Shown here piece after piece: positions 40,151-48,851 of a stretch of 64,000 bases of DNA. Each line of letters opens with the position of its first letter. Within the stretch, counting starts at the first letter, position 1. The position numbers and the translations under genes are program-made. A model generated the notes under the pieces. That model had not been told where the DNA came from, made no database searches, and was given only the letters and a program-made list of their open reading frames with translations. The stretch is from Haloplanus sp. HW8-1 (lineage in GTDB: Archaea > Halobacteriota > Halobacteria > Halobacteriales > Haloferacaceae). The stretch spans positions 1,798,001 to 1,862,000 of the forward strand of contig NZ_CP098518.1 in assembly GCF_023703795.1 (NCBI RefSeq), in the 5' to 3' direction.

Positions 40151-40235
40151 TATAGTAGCGTTTGGAACTGTTCGCACACCTGATCGCCAGATTGCGTGCG
40201 ATCAGGTGTGCGATGACTTACAAAGGCTACTATAG
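40150..40235. mobile_element. 86-bp palindromic MITE-like element
   Basis: Terminal inverted 10-mers CTATAGTAGC/GCTACTATAG enclose an inner perfect 15-bp inverted repeat (CGCACACCTGATCGC at 40173-40187 and its complement at 40198-40212). The whole can fold into one long hairpin. It interrupts the end of an integrase fragment. No transposase is encoded, so it would be a non-autonomous miniature element. Confidence 0.65.
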
Positions 40236-40237
40236 CT

Positions 40238-40642
40238 CTAATACGTCACGACTTCCAGCCCTTCGACATCCTGAAAATCACCGTCGTTCGAGAGGACTGG
40301 TTCGTCGAGTAGCAACCCGTGCGCGGCGACGATAGAGTCAACGCCGTCAAGATCGGACAGACGATCCGAATTCATGTGTTCCCCGTTCAGTTTGCCGGCG
40401 CGTCGGGCCACCGCAGGCGTGAGGCCGACCGACCCTCGACTAGCGACCAACTGCTCGTACCGTGCACGAAGTAGATCGGCCATGTCCTCGTCCGCGGCGT
40501 TGTTGATCCCGGTGTAGGCCTCCCAGATGACGGCGGTCGGGATGCGCGTCGGTACTTGGCGTGCGGTCAGTTCGTGGGCGAGGGCCCTCGCTGCCCCCCG
40601 TTCGTCGGCGAGTGCGCCGAGATACTGTGTGTCGAGGATCAT
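40238..40642 (-). CDS. vapC: PIN-domain toxin, VapC type
   Basis: 134 residues. PIN acidic residues are in MILDTQYLGAL, AVIWEAYTGI, LDGVDSIVAAHG and LSNDGDFQDVEG. It directly follows its antitoxin (TAG then ATG). This is the second VapBC pair within 2 kb, on the opposite strand, and marks the right edge of the mobile zone. Its stop is 3 bases from the palindromic element. Confidence 0.85.
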   Translation of the reverse strand: MILDTQYLGALADERGAARALAHELTARQVPTRIPTAVIWEAYTGINNAADEDMADLLRARYEQLVASRGSVGLTPAVARRAGKLNGEHMNSDRLSDLDGVDSIVAAHGLLLDEPVLSNDGDFQDVEGLEVVTY

Positions 40643-40858
40643 CTACTCGTGTGACGGCGGGGTCGCCCCGACCACTCCGTCCGTCGCCTCCTCGACGCTG
40701 AACTCGGGGTCGATCTCCGCCATATCGTCGGCGAAATCGACGAGCGTGTAGTCCTCGACAAGTCGCTCCAGCGTCTCCCCCAGCGTCTCATCCTCTCGGT
40801 TTTCGCTTTTCACCCGTGCGTACAGGTCCTCGCTCACCCGGATTTGTTTCGTTCCCAC
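40643..40858 (-). CDS. vapB: VapB-type antitoxin
   Basis: 71 residues. MGTKQIRVSEDLYARVKSEN starts an RHH-like DNA-binding part with ETLGETLERLVEDY as second helix. The acidic C terminus (FADDMAEIDPEFSVEEATDG) would neutralise the toxin. The next gene downstream is the PIN toxin, with no gap. Confidence 0.78.
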   Translation of the reverse strand: MGTKQIRVSEDLYARVKSENREDETLGETLERLVEDYTLVDFADDMAEIDPEFSVEEATDGVVGATPPSHE

Positions 40859-40955
40859 GTGCGGCTGTTGACGCCGTTGACAAATGAAGTTGACGCCAGT
40901 TATCCGAACCCGGCCCGTACCCCGGTTCCGGTCCCGACGCTTCGAACGGCGCTAC

Positions 40956-41435
40956 CTACACCGAGAACCCGTAGAGGTCGTCGCCGACGTGGTGAACCGA
41001 CTCGACGACCTTGCCGGCGTCGCCCACCATGTCGTCACCGGGTTCGAGCGCCCGGCCGACCGCCAGCGCCTTGCCGTGGGTTTCCTCGACGATCACGAGC
41101 AGATCGCCGACCGCGATATCCGGATCGGCCTCGACGATCCCCGGGCGCATCACGTCGGCGCCGTCGCTGACGAACTGGACGGCACCGGCGTCGACGGTGA
41201 CGAGTCGGCGCTCGGGCGGGTAGGCGTTCGCCCCGCGGACCGTCAGGAAGGGGTCGCCGTCGACGACGAAGACCGACGGGTCGCCGTCGACGAGGACGAG
41301 ATCGAACTCGGTACCGACGAGGTCGACGCGCTCGTAGGTGTCGCCGTCGATCTCGACGCCGAGTGCGTCTTCGATGGTCGCAGTTAGCTCCCCGATCTCG
41401 TCGCTCCGCAGGTGATGGCGCGATTTGACCTCCAT
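40956..41435 (-). CDS. PUA-domain RNA-binding protein
   Basis: 159 residues from the ATG at 41435 (MEVKSRHHLRSDEIGELTAT); an ATG nine codons upstream is possible. The N-terminal pre-PUA part continues to about residue 70. The C-terminal PUA domain has GANAYPPERRLVTVDAGAVQ, DGADVMRPGIVEADPDIAVG and THGKALAVGRALEPGDDMVG. It resembles the archaeal MCT-1/DENR-related family linked to translation or tRNA. It is the first core-genome gene after the mobile zone. Confidence 0.83.
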   Translation of the reverse strand: MEVKSRHHLRSDEIGELTATIEDALGVEIDGDTYERVDLVGTEFDLVLVDGDPSVFVVDGDPFLTVRGANAYPPERRLVTVDAGAVQFVSDGADVMRPGIVEADPDIAVGDLLVIVEETHGKALAVGRALEPGDDMVGDAGKVVESVHHVGDDLYGFSV

Positions 41436-41555
41436 GTGGAGTCGTGGGATCGCTCCCCGCATAAGTCGCCCGTTCCGTCACGATGCCGGGCGCTTCGTCC
41501 GCCGCGCGTCCGACGCGTAACAAACGCTAAGTAGGCGTGGTGCCTGCACCCGACC

Positions 41556-41867
41556 ATGTGGCGTTCCGGCTCGGACGGCGGTCGGGATCGGAAGACGGTC
41601 GTCTGTATCGCGTGTGGCACCTCGCTGCTCCGATCCGAGGCCCGCGAGTACGACAAGAAGGGCGACCGCTGGAGCCGACACGGCAAGGAGTTCGAACACC
41701 TCTGCAAGGAGTGTTACCGGAACCTCTGTCATCAGCCACGCGACGAACTCGAGGCCCTCCTCGTCGACATCGGCGACGGCGACGACCTCTCGCGAGGGGA
41801 CTTCCTCGAACGGTACTACGGAGCCGTCGAGGAGCGGTACGGCTCGGCCGAGGAACCCGAATCCTGA
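41556..41867 (+). CDS. small haloarchaeal zinc-finger protein
   Basis: 103 residues. CIACGTSLL near residue 17 and CKECYRNLC near residue 50 provide four cysteines for one zinc site; the linker is highly charged. The C terminus is an acidic helix (RDELEALLVDIGDGDDLSRG). I recall it as conserved across haloarchaea without known function. The RNase R gene follows 61 bases downstream. Confidence 0.65.
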   Translation: MWRSGSDGGRDRKTVVCIACGTSLLRSEAREYDKKGDRWSRHGKEFEHLCKECYRNLCHQPRDELEALLVDIGDGDDLSRGDFLERYYGAVEERYGSAEEPES

Positions 41868-41928
41868 CTACGCCGGCGCCGGCGCCTCGCCCGACACGTC
41901 TAACTACCCGTCACGTATAGTCCGGGGC

Positions 41929-43251
41929 ATGACGAACGACGCGCAGGCCCAGGCCGGGACGGCCGAGGGACAGGGGCCGGTCGAGATCAGTCCGGCCGAG
42001 GCGAGACAGTTACAGGAGAAACGCGAGGACCTGTTCGAGGAGTTCGAAATCCGGGACGAGTTCCCGTCCGCCGTGCTTCGCGAGGCACGCGACCGGACCG
42101 ACGGCGTCCAGGGGGAGATTCGGGACGAACTCGACCACCGCGAGGACCTCCGCGACCTGACCGCGTGGACGACCGACCCGATCGACGCCCAGGACTTCGA
42201 CGACGCGATCAGCGTCCGCGAGGAGGAGGACTGCTACCGGCTGTGGGTCCACATCGCGGACGTCACTCACTACGTCCACCCCGACTCGGCGATGTGGGAG
42301 GAGGCGGTCCAGCGCGGCAACACGGTCTATCTCCCCGCCTACACCATCCACATGCTCCCGCCGACGCTCGCGGAGACGGTGTGTTCGCTCGTGCCCGACG
42401 AGGACCGCCTCGCACACACCGTCGAGATGGAACTCGACGCCGAGACGCTCTCGTTCGAGGAGATCGACATCTACAAATCCGTCATCCGGAGCGACGAACG
42501 GCTGACCTACAGCCAGTGTGAGAACCGACTGGAGGAGCCCGACGCGCCGCTCCACGAGGAGAACGTCCTCGCGTTCGAACTCGCCGACCGGATGCACGAA
42601 CAGCGCAAGGAGGACGGCTCGCTCGTCCTCAACCCCCGCCGGGACCGCGCCCACACCATCATCGAGGAGTGCATGCTGAAAGCGAACAAGGCCGTCACGC
42701 ACGAACTGATGTGGAACCGAGGCGTCGAGGCGATGTACCGCGTCCACCCACAGCCCACGCCCGACCAGTGGAACGACGCCCTCCGCGAGATTCAGGAACT
42801 CGACGGGGTCTCCATCCCGTCGGACAAGTGGGACGACCCGCGCAAAGCGGTCAACGGCGCCCTCGAAACCGCGCCCGACCGGAAGCTATCGAAGATCCAG
42901 CGGGCGGTGCTGAAGGTGATGCCGCGTGCGAAGTACATGAACGATCCCTTCGGCGGCCACCACGCCCTCAACTTCGACATCTACGGCCACTTCACCTCGC
43001 CCATCCGCCGGCTCTCGGACCTGATCAACCACTGGATCGTCCACGAGAACGACGTGCCCGAGGACCTGATCGAACTTTGCGATCGGGCCTCGGACCGCCA
43101 GAAGGACGGGGAGACGGTCGAACGGCTCTACAAGGGGTTCATGGAGGAGATCGGCCTCGACCCGTACGCGGTGAACAACCGCGGCGTCGTCACCGTCGAC
43201 GACGACGGCACCGTAATAAACGAGGCGGGGCTGCCGCCCGAGGAGGACTGA
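41929..43251 (+). CDS. rnr: RNase R/RNase II family exoribonuclease (RNB domain)
   Basis: 440 residues from the ATG at 41929; the frame is open upstream but there overlaps the zinc-finger gene and has Arg/Ser-rich shadow composition. The RNB catalytic motif is DPIDAQDFDDAISVREEEDC near residue 85, carrying the Asp residues that bind Mg2+. IADVTHYVHP, YLPAYTIHMLPPTLAETVCS and HFTSPIRRLSDLINHW are family signatures. The usual N-terminal cold-shock and C-terminal S1 domains are missing, which is normal for haloarchaeal members. It degrades RNA 3' to 5'. Confidence 0.9.
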   Translation: MTNDAQAQAGTAEGQGPVEISPAEARQLQEKREDLFEEFEIRDEFPSAVLREARDRTDGVQGEIRDELDHREDLRDLTAWTTDPIDAQDFDDAISVREEEDCYRLWVHIADVTHYVHPDSAMWEEAVQRGNTVYLPAYTIHMLPPTLAETVCSLVPDEDRLAHTVEMELDAETLSFEEIDIYKSVIRSDERLTYSQCENRLEEPDAPLHEENVLAFELADRMHEQRKEDGSLVLNPRRDRAHTIIEECMLKANKAVTHELMWNRGVEAMYRVHPQPTPDQWNDALREIQELDGVSIPSDKWDDPRKAVNGALETAPDRKLSKIQRAVLKVMPRAKYMNDPFGGHHALNFDIYGHFTSPIRRLSDLINHWIVHENDVPEDLIELCDRASDRQKDGETVERLYKGFMEEIGLDPYAVNNRGVVTVDDDGTVINEAGLPPEED

Positions 43252-43460
43252 GCGGCCGGGACGATCCTGCAGTTCCCGGTCTTGAAAATCGGAGCGACAC
43301 CTTTGTTTGTCGATCCGACGTATCGCCGCTCGGCCCCCGGCACCGCTCCGGTGGGCCCGCCGTCGAGTCCGGATCGACCATGCATCGACCTCCGTTCCGG
43401 CGGCGCCTTTCGTACCGTGAGGAGACGGCGCTTCGTCGGCTCCCGTGCCGCAGCCACCGG

Positions 43461-44108
43461 TTAGCCGTAGCGTTCCACCGCGGCCTCGTACCCGCGCTTC
43501 GCCTGGCGGTATGTCTCTCGCAGGTCGGCCACCGGCGAGTCGCTCGCGTCGACTCGCAGGTCGTGATACAGCGGTTCCCCCGCTCCGGGCGTCGAGACGG
43601 CGACGGCCGCGCTGCCGACCGGGAGGTCATCCACCCGACGGTCGCCGCCCGAGCGCTCGCCGGCCCCGAGCGCGGTGAGCAGGCGCCGGACGAGCGACGC
43701 GTCGCGTTCGTTCTCCCGGTATCCCTGCGCCATGGCGTCGAGGACCGACTCGTCGGTCAGCGAGGTGCCCCCGACGGTGGTCCCCTCGTTCGTCCGGTGG
43801 CCCGCTACCGCGGGACAGTCGGTGCCGGTGTGTGTGGCCGTCGATTCCGTGCCGACGCCGTGGAACTGGCTTCCCTCGCCGCCCGCGGCCGCCAGATCGG
43901 CGACCGTCTCGTCGAGACGCCGCCCCGCCGCGAGCGCGGAGAGACACCGTGCCCCCGCGTCGGGGTCCGCGACGCCGGCCACCGCGACCGCTCCGTGATC
44001 GCTGACGTGTGGACAGACGCTCCCCACCGCTGGGAGGCGGGTGGCGGCGGCGACGCCGAACCGGTGGCCCCCGTCGGCACGCTCCCGGACGCAGATGCTG
44101 TATGTCAC
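43461..44108 (-). CDS. DUF1028 family protein (Ntn-hydrolase-like)
   Basis: 215 residues from a GTG at 44108 (MTYSICVRERADGGHRFGVA). The pattern of TYSI, then GVAAATRLPAVGSVCPHVSD and GVADPDAGARCLSALAAGRR matches the DUF1028 family, predicted to have an N-terminal-nucleophile fold. A central section includes QFHGVGTESTATHTGTDCPA. The substrate is unknown. It lies between RNase R and sepF on the opposite strand. Confidence 0.75.
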   Translation of the reverse strand: MTYSICVRERADGGHRFGVAAATRLPAVGSVCPHVSDHGAVAVAGVADPDAGARCLSALAAGRRLDETVADLAAAGGEGSQFHGVGTESTATHTGTDCPAVAGHRTNEGTTVGGTSLTDESVLDAMAQGYRENERDASLVRRLLTALGAGERSGGDRRVDDLPVGSAAVAVSTPGAGEPLYHDLRVDASDSPVADLRETYRQAKRGYEAAVERYG

Positions 44109-44219
44109 GGCGGGGGGACGGGCGCTAGGACAAAAAGGGCCCCGTCGTCGCCGGCGCGACCCCCTCGGACCGGGGCGTCTGACGCAAGAACTAATGAGGC
44201 GGTGGCTCCTGTACCTTTC

Positions 44220-44573
44220 ATGGGCATCATGAGCAAGATCCTCGGCGGTGGCGACAGCCACAGCACCGAGGACTACGTCGAACTGAGCCTCGACGACTTC
44301 GACACGGCGCGGGCCGAGGCGGGGATGAGCGTTCACTTCGCCGAGATCAGCGAACAGCGAGACGCCATGCCGATCAAGGACGCCGTCTACGACGGCGACC
44401 TCGTCATCGCGGACATCACGCGGATGAGTCCGAGCGACAGCGTGGTCGACCGGGTGCTGGAGGACCTCCGGCAGGTCGCCCGCGAGGTCGACGGCGACGT
44501 GGTCGTCAAGGAGGACGATCAGGTGATCGTCACGCCGACGGGCGTGAAGATCAGCCGCGAGAAACTGTCCTGA
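44220..44573 (+). CDS. sepF: SepF, archaeal FtsZ membrane anchor
   Basis: 117 residues from the ATG at 44220 (MGIMSKILGGGDSHSTEDYV); the amphipathic N terminus would bind the membrane. The C-terminal core with SVHFAEISEQRDAMPIKDAV, GDLVIADITRMSPSDSVVDR and QVIVTPTGVKISREKL matches SepF. In haloarchaea SepF tethers FtsZ to the division site. uvrA follows 53 bases downstream, as I recall for Haloferax. Confidence 0.88.
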   Translation: MGIMSKILGGGDSHSTEDYVELSLDDFDTARAEAGMSVHFAEISEQRDAMPIKDAVYDGDLVIADITRMSPSDSVVDRVLEDLRQVAREVDGDVVVKEDDQVIVTPTGVKISREKLS

Positions 44574-44626
44574 GGGCCCGCCGGAACCGACAGGGTTTCA
44601 CCGGTCCGGTCCCCAGTCGCGCGTAG

Positions 44627-47611
44627 ATGAGCAAGGACTACATCGAGGTTCGCGGGGCCGAGGAGCACAACCTCAAGGACCTCGACGTCCGCATCCCTCG
44701 CGAGGAGTTCAGCGTCGTCACCGGGCTCTCCGGGTCGGGGAAGTCGTCGCTCGCCTTCGAGACGGTGTACGCCGAGGGACAGCGACGGTACATCGAGTCC
44801 CTCTCGGCGTACGCCCGCAACTTCCTCGGGCAGATGGACAAGCCACAGGTCGAAGCAGTCGAAGGCTTATCGCCGGCCATCTCCATCGACCAGAAGAACG
44901 CCGCCAACAATCCCCGGTCGACGGTGGGCACCGTCACCGAACTCCACGACTACCTCCGACTGCTGTACGCCCGCGTCGGCACGCCCCACTGCCCCGAGTG
45001 TGGACGCGAGGTGGGCGAACAGAGCGCCGGCCAGATGGTTCGGCGCCTCCTCGACCTGCCTGCGGGGACGAAGGCGAAACTCTGTGCGCCGATCGTCCGG
45101 GACCAGAAAGGCGCCTTCGAGGACCGCTTCGACGACCTGGTGAGCGAGGGGTACAGCCGCGTCGAGGTTGACGGTGAGCCCTACGACCTCACGATGGATC
45201 GTCCCGACCTAGACGAGAACTACGATCACACGATCGACGTGGTGGTCGACCGGGTGACGATCGACCCCGACGCGCGGTCGCGCCTCACCGACTCCGTCGA
45301 GACAGCGCTGGACGAGGCCGGAGGCGTTCTGAAGGTGATCCTCCCCGACCCGCCCGAGGGGAGCGAACTCGGCGGCGCGACCGCCCGGTCGACGGGCGAC
45401 CTCGCGGCGGTCGACGGCGAGACCGACGCGGACGATGCCGCCGATGCGGACCGCCTCGTCGTCGAGTTCTCCGAGGCGCTTGCCTGCACGCACTGTGGCA
45501 TCGACATCCCCGAAATCGAGACCCGGAGCTTCTCCTTTAACAGCCCCCACGGCGCCTGTCCGGAGTGTGAGGGCATCGGGAACACGAAGGAGGTCGACCC
45601 GGAGCTCGTGGTACAAGACGAGAGCAAGCCCCTGAAGAACGTCTTCGAGCCCTGGAGCTACAACCGGGCGTACTACCGCCGACAGCTCGACTCCGTGGCG
45701 CGTCACTTCGACGTCTCCGTCGACACGCCCTTCGAGAACCTGGACGACGACGTGCGGGACGCCTTCCTCTTCGGCACCGACGAGGAGGTGCTCTTCGAGT
45801 GGACGACCAAGAACGGCGTCCGCCGGAAGGAGGAGGCCTTCGAGGGCATCATCGGCAATCTCGAACGTCGACACGTCGAGACGGACTCGGACAACACCCG
45901 CGATCACATCGAGGAGTTCATGGCCGTCACGACCTGCCCCGCCTGCGAGGGTTCCCGCCTCAAGCCCGCCTCGCGGGCCGTCCTCGTCGACGGGACGCCG
46001 ATCACCGCGGTCAACCGTATGAGTATCGCGGACGCGCTCGCCCACTTCGAGGGACTGGAGGCCGACCTGACGGAGCGCGAACGCACCATCGCCGAGGAGA
46101 TTCTGAAGGAGATCCGCGCCCGACTGGGCTTCATGCAGGAGGTTGGCCTCGACTACCTCACCCTCGACCGCGAGGCGTCGACGCTCTCGGGCGGCGAGTC
46201 CCAGCGCATCCGGCTGGCGACGCAGGTCGGCTCCGGCCTCGTCGGCGTCCTCTACGTCCTCGACGAGCCCTCGATCGGCCTCCACCAGCGCGACAACGAC
46301 CGTCTGCTCGACACGCTGGAGGGTCTGCGCGACCTGGGTAACACCCTCCTGGTCGTCGAACACGACGAGGAGACGATGCGTCGGGCCGACTCCATCATCG
46401 ACATGGGGCCCGGCCCGGGCAAGCGCGGCGGCGAGGTGGTCGTGCAGGGCGACTTCGAGACGGTGGTCGACGCCGAGGACTCGATCACGGGCGACTACCT
46501 CTCCGGACGCCGGGAGATTCCGGTGCCGGAGGAGCGTCGTGACCCCGACGACGGGAGTCTCACGATCCACGGCGCCCGCCAGCACAACCTCGACGACGTG
46601 GACGTCTCCCTCCCGCTCGGCCACTTTATCGCCATCACCGGCGTCTCGGGGTCGGGCAAATCGACGCTGATGCACGACGTCCTGTACAAGGGGCTGGCCC
46701 GCGAGATGAACGACAACACCTCCGTCGATCCCGGTGAGCATGACGCCATCGAGGGGTACGACGCCATCGAGACGGTGCGGCTGATCGACCAGTCGCCCAT
46801 CGGGCGCACCCCGCGTTCGAACCCCGCCACCTACACCGGCGTCTTCGACCACGTCCGCGAACTCTTCGCGGAGACCAAGTTGGCGACCCAGCGTGGCTAC
46901 GAGAAGGGGCGCTTCTCGTTCAACGTCAAGGGCGGTCGCTGTGAGGAGTGCGGTGGACAGGGGACGGTCAAAATCGAGATGAACTTCCTCTCGGACGTCT
47001 ACGTCCCCTGTGAGGAGTGTCAGGGCGCCCGCTACAACGACGAGACGCTCGACGTGACCTACAAGGGTGCGACCATCGCGGACGTCCTGGAGATGGAGGT
47101 CGACGAGGCGCTTGAGTTCTTCGAGGCCAACCCCGGCATCCGCCGTCGCCTCGAACTCCTCCAGGACGTGGGACTGGGCTACATGCAACTCGGCCAGCCC
47201 TCGACGACGCTCTCGGGTGGCGAGGCCCAGCGGGTGAAACTCGCCGAGGAGCTAGGGAAGAAAGACTCCGGTGAGACGCTGTACCTGCTCGACGAACCGA
47301 CGACGGGCCTGCATCCCGAGGACGAGCGCAAGTTGATCGAAGTACTCCACCGCCTCGCCGACGCCGGCAACACCGTCGTCGTCATCGAACACGAACTCGA
47401 CCTCGTGAAAAACGCCGACCACGTGATCGACCTCGGCCCCGAGGGTGGGGAGGGCGGTGGCGAGGTGGTGGCGACGGGGACGCCCGAAGCGGTCGCCCGC
47501 GACGAGGCGTCCCACACCGGGCGCTACTTGCGCGACCTGCTCCCCACCGTCGACCTCACGGGGCCGCGCTCGGATCGGCGGAAACCGGCGAAGGCGGCGA
47601 GCGACGACTAA
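44627..47611 (+). CDS. uvrA: excinuclease ABC subunit UvrA
   Basis: 994 residues, full length. There are two ABC ATPase halves: Walker [14 protein letters not shown] and [13 protein letters not shown], with signatures [12 protein letters not shown] and [12 protein letters not shown]. Zinc modules are visible as [21 protein letters not shown]...[15 protein letters not shown] and the [10 protein letters not shown]...CEEC finger that contacts DNA. It detects lesions in UvrABC nucleotide excision repair, a bacterial-type system found in haloarchaea. A Ser/Thr/Asp insertion near residue 250 is haloarchaeal. Confidence 0.97.
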   Translation: MSKDYIEVRGAEEHNLKDLDVRIPREEFSVVTGLSGSGKSSLAFETVYAEGQRRYIESLSAYARNFLGQMDKPQVEAVEGLSPAISIDQKNAANNPRSTVGTVTELHDYLRLLYARVGTPHCPECGREVGEQSAGQMVRRLLDLPAGTKAKLCAPIVRDQKGAFEDRFDDLVSEGYSRVEVDGEPYDLTMDRPDLDENYDHTIDVVVDRVTIDPDARSRLTDSVETALDEAGGVLKVILPDPPEGSELGGATARSTGDLAAVDGETDADDAADADRLVVEFSEALACTHCGIDIPEIETRSFSFNSPHGACPECEGIGNTKEVDPELVVQDESKPLKNVFEPWSYNRAYYRRQLDSVARHFDVSVDTPFENLDDDVRDAFLFGTDEEVLFEWTTKNGVRRKEEAFEGIIGNLERRHVETDSDNTRDHIEEFMAVTTCPACEGSRLKPASRAVLVDGTPITAVNRMSIADALAHFEGLEADLTERERTIAEEILKEIRARLGFMQEVGLDYLTLDREASTLSGGESQRIRLATQVGSGLVGVLYVLDEPSIGLHQRDNDRLLDTLEGLRDLGNTLLVVEHDEETMRRADSIIDMGPGPGKRGGEVVVQGDFETVVDAEDSITGDYLSGRREIPVPEERRDPDDGSLTIHGARQHNLDDVDVSLPLGHFIAITGVSGSGKSTLMHDVLYKGLAREMNDNTSVDPGEHDAIEGYDAIETVRLIDQSPIGRTPRSNPATYTGVFDHVRELFAETKLATQRGYEKGRFSFNVKGGRCEECGGQGTVKIEMNFLSDVYVPCEECQGARYNDETLDVTYKGATIADVLEMEVDEALEFFEANPGIRRRLELLQDVGLGYMQLGQPSTTLSGGEAQRVKLAEELGKKDSGETLYLLDEPTTGLHPEDERKLIEVLHRLADAGNTVVVIEHELDLVKNADHVIDLGPEGGEGGGEVVATGTPEAVARDEASHTGRYLRDLLPTVDLTGPRSDRRKPAKAASDD

Positions 47612-48738
47612 TCGCCGAAGGCCGTCCGCACCGCGTCGGCCACTGCGTTCGCCCGCATCGCGTGTTCTACCTCGTCGCGGATGCCGTTGGTGACGTAGGC
47701 CATCGCCAGTCCCGACTCGGGGTCGCCCCAGCCGACGATGCTTCCCAGCCCCCCGTGTCCGAACGTCGAGCACGGGGCGACGGTGCCGTACTTGTCCCAC
47801 GCGGTGCCCGCCCGCTCGAAGCCGAGGGCGTAGCGCCGGGGGACCGCCAGCGTCCCATCGCGCTCCACCTCGGTCTGGAGGCTCGTCGCCGCCTCGACGG
47901 TGTCGGGATCGAGCAGCCGTTCCCCGTCGAGTTCGCCGCCGTTGACGAGGCAGGCGTAGAACCGCGCCATGTCGCGGGCCGTCCCGATGCCCGTCGCCGC
48001 GGGGACCACCGCCCGTCGGACCGACTCGCGGTTGAACAGTGCCGCCGCCTCGGCGGCCGTTCCCGAGAGCCCGGCGTCGCTCTCCCGACACCGCTCGCCC
48101 GCTTCGAATCCCGACAGCGTCGCCGCGTCGTCCGGATCGTCAGCCGGGAGGCCGATGCTCGTGTCGGCCATCCCCAGCGGTTCGAAGACGTTGGCTCGCG
48201 CGTAGTCGTCGACCGACTGCCCGCTCACGCGACGGACGAGTTCGCCCACGAGGAACCCGTAGGTGAGCGCGTGATACGCGGCGGTCGACCCCGGCCGGAA
48301 CGTCGGTTCGAGCTCCTCCATCGCCCGAACGGCGTCGTCCCAGTCGCTCCAGCGTCCCGGCTCCTCGTCCAGTCGGCTGCGCGGGAGGCCGGCCTGGTGG
48401 CTGAGGACGTGTCGCACCGTCGCTTCGGCCTTCTCGGTCCCCGGTTCGGCGAACGCGGGCCAGTGGTCGCGAACGCGGTCGTCGTAGGCGAGATGTCCGC
48501 GCTCGACGAGATGGTGGAGACAGACTCCGGCGTAGGGCTTCGTACACGAGAACAGCACGTGGCGGCTTTCGGCCGTCGTCGCCGGGCCGTCCGGGGCGAC
48601 CACCCCCGCCGCGAGGTCGAGTACGAGGTCGCCCCCGTCGTACACCGCCAGCTGTGCGCCGTGATGCAGTCCGGCGGCGACGTGGGACTCGAACACCTGC
48701 CGGACGCGGCCCGCCGGATCGGCGTCGAACGTCGACAT
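47608..48738 (-). CDS. beta-lactamase-family serine hydrolase (class C / EstB type)
   Basis: 376 residues from the ATG at 48738 (MSTFDADPAGRVRQVFESHV); upstream in-frame starts give an untypical extension. The SxxK nucleophile motif is SCTK at residues 64-67. The second motif reads AAYHALTYGFLVGEL, with Tyr but without the Asn of beta-lactamases, as in EstB-like esterases. The third region is FGHGGLGSIVGWGDPESG. No signal peptide is seen, so it is probably a cytoplasmic esterase or peptidase rather than an antibiotic-resistance enzyme. It overlaps uvrA by 4 bases, convergently. Confidence 0.85.
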   Translation of the reverse strand: MSTFDADPAGRVRQVFESHVAAGLHHGAQLAVYDGGDLVLDLAAGVVAPDGPATTAESRHVLFSCTKPYAGVCLHHLVERGHLAYDDRVRDHWPAFAEPGTEKAEATVRHVLSHQAGLPRSRLDEEPGRWSDWDDAVRAMEELEPTFRPGSTAAYHALTYGFLVGELVRRVSGQSVDDYARANVFEPLGMADTSIGLPADDPDDAATLSGFEAGERCRESDAGLSGTAAEAAALFNRESVRRAVVPAATGIGTARDMARFYACLVNGGELDGERLLDPDTVEAATSLQTEVERDGTLAVPRRYALGFERAGTAWDKYGTVAPCSTFGHGGLGSIVGWGDPESGLAMAYVTNGIRDEVEHAMRANAVADAVRTAFGD

Positions 48739-48819
48739 AGGGACGACGTGTCCCCACGGCGACGAAAACCCGTCGGCGGTAACACGTCCGTTCGTTATCA
48801 ACCTAGCTTTCATTAGACA

Positions 48820-48830
48820 AACTTATATTT
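48820..48830 (+). promoter_or_regulatory. TATA box of the substrate-binding-protein operon
   Basis: AACTTATATTT is centred about 27 bases upstream of the ATG at 48852, indicating a leaderless transcript. It is the most AT-rich spot in this core segment. Confidence 0.65.
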
Positions 48831-48851
48831 CTCTAGCCGGTCGAGGCGGAC

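Noticed and set aside
47608-48738. Beta-lactamase acting as antibiotic resistance determinant
   Set aside because: The YxN motif is not conserved and no signal peptide is present, so a cytoplasmic esterase- or peptidase-like hydrolase is more likely.
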